Shown here: piece after piece, positions 7,136 to 15,218 of the stretch | Numbering within the stretch: the stretch's first letter is position 1 | Layout: each line of letters opens with the position of its first letter | Program-made: the position numbers and the translations under genes | Source: SIG653 sp964509125 | GTDB taxonomy: Bacteria > Bacillota > Clostridia > Oscillospirales > CAG-382 | Direction: 5' to 3' | Assembly (NCBI GenBank): GCA_964509125.1 | Contig: CAZDVZ010000017.1 | Location: forward strand, 1-43,245 | Length of the DNA stretch: 43,245 nt | The notes under the pieces: model-generated | Database searches by the model: none | Told to the model about the DNA's origin: nothing | Seen by the model: the letters and a program-made list of their open reading frames with translations, nothing else

Positions 7136-7167
7136 TTTATATTTCTCCTAAATATTTTTTTATTAAA

Positions 7168-8061
7168 CTAAGAAATACTTTCAAGCATTTTTAAATAACT
7201 TTCATATCTTGATGACGGAATTAACCCTTTTTCAACCATATTTTTTACAGCGCATCCGTCTTCTTTGGTGTGAGAACAATCTCTCCATCGACACTTGCCC
7301 TCAAGCTCCTTCATTTCAACAAATAAAAGCTTTAATTCATTTTTATCAACTGAAAGAAGAGTTTTCAGATCTGAATCCTTTTCTTCATAAGAGATCTTCT
7401 TATCAACGTCAAGCCTTGTAAAGCCGGGAGAATCACCTATGTATGTACCATCACCGACTTTATGAAGCTCGGTATGCCTCGTTGTGTTTTTCCCACGCAT
7501 AAGCTTTAAGCTGAGCTCACCTGTTTCCGCATGAAACTGAGGAAACATTGCATTAAGCAAACTGGATTTTCCCACACCCGATGCACCGGCAAAAATTACG
7601 GTTTTTCCTTTTACCGCATTTTTCAGTTCTTCAACATCGCCATTTGCGGCACAAGCTTTGATGCATCTCAATCCTATAGATGTATAAATATTCTCCAATT
7701 GAGAAGATGAGCCCACATCGGTTTTATTTATAACTATCCAAGTTTCAACATCGCCCGCCGTAGCTGCAACGGTCAATTTATCAATGTTATACAAAAATGG
7801 TTCGGGTTCAGAAACGGCAACAACAATTGCCAAAACATCTACATTTGCTGCGAGAGGGCGGACAAAAGAATTTTTTCGATCTCCTATTCCAACAATAAAG
7901 CCTGTATTATCCTTATTGTCCTCGAACTCCGCCACATCGCCCGCCAGCGGCATTATACCGGACTTTCTTATTTTAGTCGCCGTTCGGCACTCATAAAGAG
8001 TGCCGTCATCGGCTTCCACTGTATAAAGTCCTTTTAATCCCTTTAAAATTTTCCCCTTCAT
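7168..8061 (-). CDS. rsgA: Ribosome small subunit-dependent GTPase RsgA
   Basis: A 297-residue late 30S maturation GTPase with circular permutation of the G motifs: NKTD (G4) comes before GASGVGKSSLLN (G1) and DSPGFT (G3). An N-terminal OB fold (1-70) and a C-terminal zinc motif (CRWRDC, SHTKEDGC; Cys and His ligands around 258-270) complete the family layout. Its start codon overlaps the prkC stop by one base (TAATG), so it is translationally coupled. The prkC-rsgA pair is conserved in Firmicutes; the rpe and thiN genes that usually follow are absent here. Confidence 0.95.
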   Translation of the reverse strand: MKGKILKGLKGLYTVEADDGTLYECRTATKIRKSGIMPLAGDVAEFEDNKDNTGFIVGIGDRKNSFVRPLAANVDVLAIVVAVSEPEPFLYNIDKLTVAATAGDVETWIVINKTDVGSSSQLENIYTSIGLRCIKACAANGDVEELKNAVKGKTVIFAGASGVGKSSLLNAMFPQFHAETGELSLKLMRGKNTTRHTELHKVGDGTYIGDSPGFTRLDVDKKISYEEKDSDLKTLLSVDKNELKLLFVEMKELEGKCRWRDCSHTKEDGCAVKNMVEKGLIPSSRYESYLKMLESIS

Positions 8062-10694
8062 TATTCGTTACCTTCAGTAGTCGAATTTTCCGCAGGAACA
8101 TATTTATTTACATAAATCACAACTGTTTCGCCTTTATATACTTCCGAATACATGGGAACACTTTGTGATACTATAACACCGGGTTTTTCGTTAGAATCTA
8201 CCGCGTCTCCTATAGTGTATGAAATACCAACTTTTTCAAACCAGGCTATGATCTCTTCCGGATCCTCACCCTTGCAGTTTTTCATGGTAATAGATTCAGA
8301 TTCCACACTTATGGTGTACTCTAACTTTTTGCCTTTGACAATTTCTTCTCCTGCGGCAACACTCTGATATATTACCGTGCCTGTAGGAAAGAATGATTTT
8401 TCAGGTGGCAAAAGGACGCTGTCAATTCCCGCCTCTAAAAGCAGAGAGTCTGCTTCTTCGGCAGTTTTTCCCACAATATCGGGAACTATATTTGTTTCCG
8501 TTTGTACATTAACATAAATTGTAACAACAGTATTTGCACTTACGTTTTCGCCTTCTTCAATGCTTTGTTTTATTACAATGCCTTCTTCTGCAGAAGTATA
8601 AACATACTCTGTTTTGACGTTTTTAAGTCCAAAAACTTTCAGTTGTTTTTTTGCATCATCGGATTTCAAACCAACAACATCTATCATAGGAGCGATGTCT
8701 ACCTGTTTTGACACGGTAAGATAAACAGTTGCGGAATGAGGCATTACCAATGTATAAGGCGCGATACTTTGTTCCATAACAATGACGCCGGAAGTAAGAG
8801 TGTCTACCGTTTTTATTTCTTTTCCAATGTTTATATTGTTATTTTTAAGAATACGCTCTGCTTCTTCAAGAGTCAATCCTACAAGATCAGGCATTCTGAT
8901 TTCGGAAAAGCTTTCGGATTCACAGTAATAAACTTTAATATCCACTCCACTGTTGGATTTCACAACAAGATTGCCCGCTTCCGGCTCTGTTCGGATAACC
9001 TGATCGGCATGGGCAAAATCATGTGTTGCCTCAATAAATTTTATTGTATAATCATCACCGACAGTACTCTTTATAATGGTTTCGGCTTCCATTCGTGACA
9101 TAAACATAACATCGGGCATAAATACGCGTTCGCTGCCCAAAGATATTACTATTGAGTCGATAACATTATCTTTTTTTTGCATATTTTGAGCAGGTGTCTG
9201 TTGTATTATGACGCCTTGCTCATACTCCGAATTAAATTCCGCTGTTATTCCTTCGGGATTTATATAAATTCGGTTTCCTTTATTATCAACAAGCTCGCCA
9301 TTTTCGCTTGCTGCTAATATTTCTGCAGCGTTTTCCCCAACAAGCTTTGGCATTGTATACAGCATTTCATTATCTGTATAGAACAATGTCTCAAGGGCGG
9401 AAGCAATATTTATTCTTTCAAAAACCTTCCACATAAGCATTGCAAGAGTTGCTTCGGAAACAATGATAAATGCCAGAGTAACACCTGTTATAATTGGGAA
9501 AAACGAACGGCTAACAGGAGAAGAAAGTTTCGCCTCTCTTCTTGCTTCCCTATTTTTACGCCTAATTTCGGCCTTTTTAGCTTTTGCTCTTTGTTTACTT
9601 TCAATATCATCCACCAAAGCGATATCCGGAATTTCAATTCCATCAAAGGTTTTTGTTGGATTTTTTGAGATTTCCTCAATGGCATCTGCCATTTCTTTTG
9701 CGGTAAGATAACGCTCATCCGCATTTTTTCTCATTGCCTTTGTAATTATCTGAACAAGTCCATCAGGAATATCATCTGCATAAGAAGCAGGAGAAACAGC
9801 TGTTTCCGAAATATGTTTTTCCATAACAACATATGGGTCGCTATCAACAAAAGGAAGTCTTCCCGCAATAGCTTCGTACAAAATTACTCCTACTGAATAC
9901 ACATCGGATTGCACCGTAACCGGTTTACCCTGCGCTTGCTCAGGACTCATATAATATGCCGTACCAAGTGCCTCTTTAGGAAAATTATTTGTTCCTGATA
10001 TTTCAGAAGAAACCGATGCTATTCCAAAATCGGTGAGCATTATTTCTCCATCCTTATCCACCATCATATTTTGGGGTTTCACATCACTGTGAATTATCCC
10101 ATTTTGATGAGAATGTTCAAGGGCGCCGAGGATTTTATACATATAATAACAGGCTTCCTTCCACGGAAGAGTCTCTTTTTGAGAAAGGTACTTTTCGAAA
10201 GTTTTACCATGAAGAAATTCCATTACAATATATTTCATATCATCATGAAATGCCACATCATAAACTGTTACTATATTTTTATGGGACATCATGGCTATCG
10301 CTTGAGATTCATTTTTGAAACGCTCAACAGCCGCCGGATCCTCATTAAGCTCAGAATCCAATATCTTAATAGCTACGATCCTGTTCATCGCAATATCTTT
10401 TGCTTTAAGAACGCAAGCCATACCGCCTTTTCCTACTACCTCAAGAATCTGATAGCGTTCGTCAAGAATATTTCCTACATACTCTTTTCTCAAACGCTTC
10501 ATCGTCTTCTCATATTCCGCCTCCCTCGCCAATTCTTGCGACGGTTCATCCGATTCACGAGCGGAATAGGTTTTAGCCTCAAAAATAGAAGATTGAAAAT
10601 TTATGTCGGCTTTATTTTTAATATCCGAATTTTTTGCATCGGAATTATTATCGGACGTGGTATTATTAACTAACTTCTCATCCATTTCTGCCAT
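8061..10694 (-). CDS. prkC: PASTA-domain serine/threonine protein kinase (PrkC/StkP type)
   Basis: An 877-residue membrane kinase. Residues 1-75 are a polar leader. The kinase domain (about 80-340) has the glycine loop VVGKGGMACV, Lys110 in VAIK, catalytic loop HSDVKPQN (202-209), DFG (222-224) and GTAYYMSPEQA. A basic juxtamembrane stretch (365-392) precedes one membrane segment (about 398-423). Outside the cell there are about six PASTA-like repeats (starting near 446, 524, 598, 667, 735, 801), which in relatives bind muropeptides and lipid II. It senses cell-wall state and phosphorylates division, wall and translation proteins; the phosphatase partner lies directly upstream with overlapping stop and start. 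The catalytic loop has HSD instead of HRD. ATG with AAGGAGG at 8 nt. Confidence 0.95.
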   Translation of the reverse strand: MAEMDEKLVNNTTSDNNSDAKNSDIKNKADINFQSSIFEAKTYSARESDEPSQELAREAEYEKTMKRLRKEYVGNILDERYQILEVVGKGGMACVLKAKDIAMNRIVAIKILDSELNEDPAAVERFKNESQAIAMMSHKNIVTVYDVAFHDDMKYIVMEFLHGKTFEKYLSQKETLPWKEACYYMYKILGALEHSHQNGIIHSDVKPQNMMVDKDGEIMLTDFGIASVSSEISGTNNFPKEALGTAYYMSPEQAQGKPVTVQSDVYSVGVILYEAIAGRLPFVDSDPYVVMEKHISETAVSPASYADDIPDGLVQIITKAMRKNADERYLTAKEMADAIEEISKNPTKTFDGIEIPDIALVDDIESKQRAKAKKAEIRRKNREARREAKLSSPVSRSFFPIITGVTLAFIIVSEATLAMLMWKVFERINIASALETLFYTDNEMLYTMPKLVGENAAEILAASENGELVDNKGNRIYINPEGITAEFNSEYEQGVIIQQTPAQNMQKKDNVIDSIVISLGSERVFMPDVMFMSRMEAETIIKSTVGDDYTIKFIEATHDFAHADQVIRTEPEAGNLVVKSNSGVDIKVYYCESESFSEIRMPDLVGLTLEEAERILKNNNINIGKEIKTVDTLTSGVIVMEQSIAPYTLVMPHSATVYLTVSKQVDIAPMIDVVGLKSDDAKKQLKVFGLKNVKTEYVYTSAEEGIVIKQSIEEGENVSANTVVTIYVNVQTETNIVPDIVGKTAEEADSLLLEAGIDSVLLPPEKSFFPTGTVIYQSVAAGEEIVKGKKLEYTISVESESITMKNCKGEDPEEIIAWFEKVGISYTIGDAVDSNEKPGVIVSQSVPMYSEVYKGETVVIYVNKYVPAENSTTEGNE

Positions 10695-11434
10695 TATAAT
10701 TCCTCCTTGATCAACGCAACGGTTATGTTGTCATATCCACCGTTTTCCCTCGCTCTGTCAATAAGAATATTTACTGCATCTTCGGGGGTTTCTGTATCAT
10801 TTAGAATGTCTTTTATTTCATTTTTATCAACCATATTTGTAAGTCCATCACTACAAAGCATTATCATATCAAAAGATGGGACGTAAAAAATGTCAGGGGT
10901 ATAATCGTAGCTGACTCCAACTGCCCTGGTAATACAATTTTTACGAGGATGCTCCTCCGCTTCGTCCTCTGTAATGGCACCGGCATCCACAAGCTGCTGT
11001 ACGTACGAATGATCCTTTGTTATTTTGGTAAAAACTCCGTTTAAAAGCCTATAGCAACGGCTATCGCCAACATTTACAACAAACGCTTCTCCGTCTTTAA
11101 CAAATGCAGAAACAAGAGTTGTACCCATACCCTCATATTCAGGGGCTTCTTTAACCTTATTTTCTATTTCTCTATGAGCGTTTTCAACGGCATTTACTAT
11201 AACATCTATCAAATCTTCGTATTTATCTTGATTGAAGACTATTTTTGATATATTGGCAGAAATATATTCATTATATCCTTTAAGGGCAAGAGTGCTTGCA
11301 ACTCTTCCTCCTTTAACGCCTCCCATGCCGTCGCAAACAGTCAAACACACAGCATCTCCAAATTCGAGAATTTGAAAATTATCCTGGTTTTCTGTTCTGA
11401 CATTGCCGATATGAGTATTACCGAAATATTTCAT
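10694..11434 (-). CDS. stp: PP2C-family protein phosphatase (Stp/PrpC)
   Basis: A 246-residue metal-dependent Ser/Thr phosphatase that reverses PrkC phosphorylation. The metal-binding acidic motifs are all visible: ENQDN, CDGMGGVKGG, NVGDSR, LCSDGL and GGYDNITVAL. The start at 11434 is chosen because it gives the family's usual opening (MKYFGNTHIGNVR) 20 nt after the rlmN stop; a longer in-frame start at 11572 would overlap rlmN by over 100 bases and add an untypical basic leader. The Shine-Dalgarno is weak, so translation may depend on coupling with rlmN. Its stop overlaps the prkC start. Confidence 0.95.
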   Translation of the reverse strand: MKYFGNTHIGNVRTENQDNFQILEFGDAVCLTVCDGMGGVKGGRVASTLALKGYNEYISANISKIVFNQDKYEDLIDVIVNAVENAHREIENKVKEAPEYEGMGTTLVSAFVKDGEAFVVNVGDSRCYRLLNGVFTKITKDHSYVQQLVDAGAITEDEAEEHPRKNCITRAVGVSYDYTPDIFYVPSFDMIMLCSDGLTNMVDKNEIKDILNDTETPEDAVNILIDRARENGGYDNITVALIKEEL

Positions 11435-11454
11435 ACCATCACCAAGCCTATTTA

Positions 11455-12489
11455 TTATAGGTCCTTTCTTTGCTGATTTCCACGCCTTAGCTGACCGCAA
11501 GACGCATTGATGTCGCTGCCTAATTTTCTTCTTACTGTAGCCGTAACTCCGTTTTTTTCTAAAATTGAACAAAACTCTTTAACAGTTTTTGCATCGCTTT
11601 TTTTATACCCTGTTTCAGAAACACTGTTTACCGGAATCAAATTAACGTGTGAAAGAGTACCTTTCAAGCGTTTCGCCAAAAGCTCTGCACATTCCGAACT
11701 ATCATTTACTCCACTTATCATAGCGTATTCGTAAGATATTCGTCTTGAAGTTTTATCGCTATATTTTTTACAACTTTCCAAAAGCTGATCCATGCTCCAT
11801 TTGTTTGCAATAGGCATTGTTTTTTTTCTAATTTCATCACATGGAGCGTGTAGCGAAACAGAGAGAGTTATACCCAAATGCTCATCTCTTAATCTATCTA
11901 TCATATCAACAAGTCCACAAGTGGAAAGCGATATATGGCGCATTCCGATCCCAACGCCTTTTTCGTCATTTACCAAATGCAAAAACTTGATCACGTTATC
12001 ATAATTATCAAGCGGCTCACCTATACCCATGAGCACTATATTCGAAACAGTTTCTTTCAAATCTCGCATACAAACCAAAATTTGTTCCAATATCTCAGAA
12101 GGTTTGAGACACCTTACAAGTCCACCAATGGTGGATGCGCAAAATTTGCACCCCATTCTGCACCCGACCTGAGTTGAAACACAAACGGTATTTCCATGTT
12201 TATATCGCATAAACACAGTTTCAACACGCTCACCGTCTTCAAATTCCAACAAGTATTTTACTGTTCCGTCTATTTTAGAAATAAGCTTTTTTACTATTAT
12301 AGCACAGCTCAAAGTACATTCCGTGGAAAGTGTTTTTTTTACATCTGAGGGAAGATTTTTCATTTCGGAAAAATCGGTTACTCCTTTTGCTATCCATTCA
12401 AATATCTGTTTGCCGCGAAAAGCGGGATATCCTTTAGATACCATATATTCACATATTTCTTCCACGTACATTGATTTAATATCAATCAT
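11455..12489 (-). CDS. rlmN: 23S rRNA (adenine-2503-C2)/tRNA methyltransferase RlmN
   Basis: A 344-residue radical-SAM methylase that puts a C2 methyl on A2503 of 23S rRNA and A37 of some tRNAs. The cluster-binding motif CRMGCKFC is present, along with the GGE-type motif GIGEPLDN, SLHA and a C-terminal Cys in the ASCGQL segment that carries the methyl intermediate. The start at 12489 overlaps the rsmB stop by 8 nt and has a GGGAGAAG site upstream; an in-frame ATG 11 codons earlier lies inside rsmB and is less likely. Confidence 0.95.
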   Translation of the reverse strand: MIDIKSMYVEEICEYMVSKGYPAFRGKQIFEWIAKGVTDFSEMKNLPSDVKKTLSTECTLSCAIIVKKLISKIDGTVKYLLEFEDGERVETVFMRYKHGNTVCVSTQVGCRMGCKFCASTIGGLVRCLKPSEILEQILVCMRDLKETVSNIVLMGIGEPLDNYDNVIKFLHLVNDEKGVGIGMRHISLSTCGLVDMIDRLRDEHLGITLSVSLHAPCDEIRKKTMPIANKWSMDQLLESCKKYSDKTSRRISYEYAMISGVNDSSECAELLAKRLKGTLSHVNLIPVNSVSETGYKKSDAKTVKEFCSILEKNGVTATVRRKLGSDINASCGQLRRGNQQRKDL

Positions 12490-13765
12490 TTTTATACACG
12501 CTTCTCCCTGTTTTATACCCAAGCTTCGCTATATAAAAGCCGTCGCAACCGCCCTTCGGAAGAACGGTCTCTTCATAAACTACCATAAAAGACTCGTTTT
12601 CACTCAAAAAATCTTTTATGAGAAATTCGCCTTCATTTTTATTGATCGAACATACAGAATAAACCAAAAAACCATCTTTTTTCAAATACTTCACTGAAGA
12701 ATTCAATATATCTTTTTGCGTTTCTATAAGTCCGTTTATATGGGATATACTTTTATATCTTATTTCGGGTCTTTTTCCAATGCTTCCAATACCGGAACAG
12801 GGAACATCACATATAACTCTATCGGCTTTTCCAACAAATTTGTCGAAAACATTCTTACTGTTATGTTTTTCGGTATTAACAATGTTTATTCCCAAAATGG
12901 AAGCATTTTTTTGAATTAATGGCAACTTATTTTCGTGGATATCAAAAGAAAAAATTTCGCCTTCATTTTCCATATCCATCGCAGCTCCCAAAGTTTTTCC
13001 TCCGGGACAGGCGCATACATCAACTACGAAAAAGCCTTTTCTCGCATCTAAAACTTCAACCGCACGTTGAGAAGACAGTCCTTGAACGTAAAAACATCCT
13101 TCTTCTGCCAAAGGAAGAATCTTACCAAAGCCGTCTTTAACAATCACGGTTTTATCACTTAGCTTTTCACACTCGGCACCATTTGAGTTTATTTTTTGGA
13201 CTAAAACATCTGCCGTTGTTTTCAAAGGATTAACCCTGAGTGATACGTTACCTTTTTCAAAAAAGCCTTTTGCGATCTCCTCCACCTTCTCTCCATATTG
13301 GAATTCAAGCAAAGAAAAAAGCTCTTCCGTAATAGAATATTTTATATGAAACGGAGCTTTTTCAACAAGTTCAAAAAGCTCTCTTTTTTTTCTGCACGCA
13401 TTGCGCAAAACCCCATTTACAAACCCTTTTTTCTTTTTACCAAAAGAATCTGCGATTTCTGCCGATTCATTACATATCGCAAAATCGGGAACTCTATCAA
13501 GAAACAAAAGCTGATATATACCCATTCTAAGAAGATTTAAAACCCTCTTATCAAGCTCATCTATGGGAAACGCAGAAAGATGGGAGATTAAAAAATCCAA
13601 AGTGAGTTTTCGTTCCAAAACGCCCTTTACTATATTTCCGCAAAGATTTTTATCATCGTGAGAAAGTTCATATTTATTATATAAGCCGGACAGAACGATA
13701 TTGTTATATGCTCCGTCGTTTATAACTCTGCATATTGCTTCAAAAGCACATTTTCTTGCGCTCAT
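12482..13765 (-). CDS. rsmB: 16S rRNA (cytosine-967-C5) methyltransferase RsmB
   Basis: A 427-residue protein with an N-terminal NusB-like RNA-binding helical domain (about 1-140) and a C-terminal SAM-dependent methylase. Motif I reads VCACPGGKT, motif IV PCSGIGSIGKRPE supplies the release cysteine, and motif VI YSVCSI supplies the nucleophile. It methylates C967 in the 30S P site region. Start ATG has AAGGAATG upstream, 28 nt after fmt ends. Order fmt-rsmB-rlmN-stp-prkC-rsgA is the conserved Firmicutes one. Confidence 0.94.
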   Translation of the reverse strand: MSARKCAFEAICRVINDGAYNNIVLSGLYNKYELSHDDKNLCGNIVKGVLERKLTLDFLISHLSAFPIDELDKRVLNLLRMGIYQLLFLDRVPDFAICNESAEIADSFGKKKKGFVNGVLRNACRKKRELFELVEKAPFHIKYSITEELFSLLEFQYGEKVEEIAKGFFEKGNVSLRVNPLKTTADVLVQKINSNGAECEKLSDKTVIVKDGFGKILPLAEEGCFYVQGLSSQRAVEVLDARKGFFVVDVCACPGGKTLGAAMDMENEGEIFSFDIHENKLPLIQKNASILGINIVNTEKHNSKNVFDKFVGKADRVICDVPCSGIGSIGKRPEIRYKSISHINGLIETQKDILNSSVKYLKKDGFLVYSVCSINKNEGEFLIKDFLSENESFMVVYEETVLPKGGCDGFYIAKLGYKTGRSVYKND

Positions 13766-13793
13766 TCTTTATCATTCCTTGACATAGAAAAAA

Positions 13794-14726
13794 TTATATT
13801 TTATTTCCAACAAGATATTCCGCACCTGTCATAACACGTTTTCCTTCGGGTTTTAGAGAAGTTATAATAACGCTTCCCTCTCCGCATACAATTTCAATAC
13901 CTTTTTCATTTTTAAGCATCTCGCCCACTTTTCCCGAAGCGGTTCCAAGCTCTGCTTTCATTGCCTTTATTCTTTTTCCGCCCAGCGTAAAATAGCTTCC
14001 GGGGAATGGCGCCGTGCCTCTTATGAAATTTCTTACCTTCCGGCAAGGAAGCGAAAAATCTATCAAAAGATCGTCTTTTAATATCTTGGAAGCATAAGTT
14101 GCCTTAGAATCGTCCTGCTTTTCTCTATACGCATTTCCCTTTTCAAAATCCGAAAGAAATTCTAAAAGGGCACTGCTTCCAAGCTGAGAAAGTGCATCAT
14201 GATACTCGCCTGCATCCATATCAAGCGGTATATCCATTTCCTTTACATGGAGCATATCTCCCGTATCAAGTCCTTTCTCCATATACATAACGGTAACTCC
14301 GCCTTTTGTTTCACCCTCCATAATTGCACGGTTAATAGGCGCAGCTCCTCTGTACTTTGGCAAAAGCGAAGCATGAATATTAATACATCCATATTTAGGT
14401 AAATTCAAAACGCTTTCCGGCAAAATCTGTCCATATGCCGCAACAACAATAAGATCGGGGGATGCATCACTCAAAGCAGATAATGCATCTTCGCTTTTTA
14501 CAGATACGGGAGTGATAACAGGTATATTTTTTTCAATAGCAACTGCCTTTACAGGCGATGGTGACATTACGTTTCCTCTCCCCCTGGGCTTATCGCATTG
14601 AGAAACAACCAAAGGAATATTGTACCCGCTTTCAAACAGCCTTTCTAATATGACCGCAGCAAAATCAGGAGTCCCCATATATACAATTTTTTCAATTTTT
14701 CCACAATTTTCAATCAAGCTTTTCAA
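13794..14726 (-). CDS. fmt: Methionyl-tRNA formyltransferase
   Basis: A 310-residue enzyme that formylates initiator Met-tRNA using 10-formyl-tetrahydrofolate. The N-terminal hydrolase domain has YMGTPDFAA and the catalytic segment NIHASLLPKYRGAAPINR (Asn, His and a downstream Asp in DTGDML). The C-terminal OB-like domain has FIRGTAPFPGSYF. The ATG at 14726 overlaps def by 17 nt, which implies translational coupling; its first ten residues before the conserved core are longer than usual, so a later start is possible though no better site is visible. Confidence 0.94.
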   Translation of the reverse strand: MKSLIENCGKIEKIVYMGTPDFAAVILERLFESGYNIPLVVSQCDKPRGRGNVMSPSPVKAVAIEKNIPVITPVSVKSEDALSALSDASPDLIVVAAYGQILPESVLNLPKYGCINIHASLLPKYRGAAPINRAIMEGETKGGVTVMYMEKGLDTGDMLHVKEMDIPLDMDAGEYHDALSQLGSSALLEFLSDFEKGNAYREKQDDSKATYASKILKDDLLIDFSLPCRKVRNFIRGTAPFPGSYFTLGGKRIKAMKAELGTASGKVGEMLKNEKGIEIVCGEGSVIITSLKPEGKRVMTGAEYLVGNKI

Positions 14727-15189
14727 TTTCTTCCTCGCTCAACATTCTTGTAACTTTATCGGTAAATATAACACCGTCAAGATGATCCGTTTCGTGACAA
14801 AGACATCTTGCCAAAAGGTCTGTACCCTGTATTTTGAATTTGTTTCCGTATCTATCCATTGCCTCGCAAACCACTTTTTCAGGACGTTTTGTATATCCCC
14901 ATTCGTTGGGTACAGAAAGACAGCCTTCAATTTCCTCTTGTTCCCCACATTGCTCTACAAGCACGGGGTTAATCAACTCTACAAGTTTTTCTCCGTCATC
15001 AATAACAACAACTCTGCGAAGCACGCCGACCTGCGGCGCGGCAAGACCCACTCCTCCGGATTCCTTTAAAGTTTCCTTCATATCGTCAAGTAAAGTTAAA
15101 ATTCTTTCGTTAATTATCTCAACAGGTCTTGATTTTTTTCTCAAAGTCTCGCTGTCTTCTTTGTATTTAAGTATATTCAAAATAGCCAT
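14710..15189 (-). CDS. def: Peptide deformylase
   Basis: A 159-residue metalloenzyme that removes the N-formyl group from nascent proteins. All three signature motifs are present: GVGLAAPQVG, EGCLSVP (metal-binding Cys) and CHETDHLDG (HExxH metal ligands and catalytic Glu). It pairs functionally with fmt just downstream. The start has GAGAGG upstream, 29 nt from priA. Confidence 0.95.
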   Translation of the reverse strand: MAILNILKYKEDSETLRKKSRPVEIINERILTLLDDMKETLKESGGVGLAAPQVGVLRRVVVIDDGEKLVELINPVLVEQCGEQEEIEGCLSVPNEWGYTKRPEKVVCEAMDRYGNKFKIQGTDLLARCLCHETDHLDGVIFTDKVTRMLSEEEIEKLD

Positions 15190-15218
15190 AGTATAAACCT
15201 CTCATCTTTTGAAAAAAA

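Noticed and set aside
10071..10673. 200-codon plus-strand frame opposite prkC
   Set aside because: It lies wholly opposite the kinase domain, whose motifs are intact, and it has no ribosome site.
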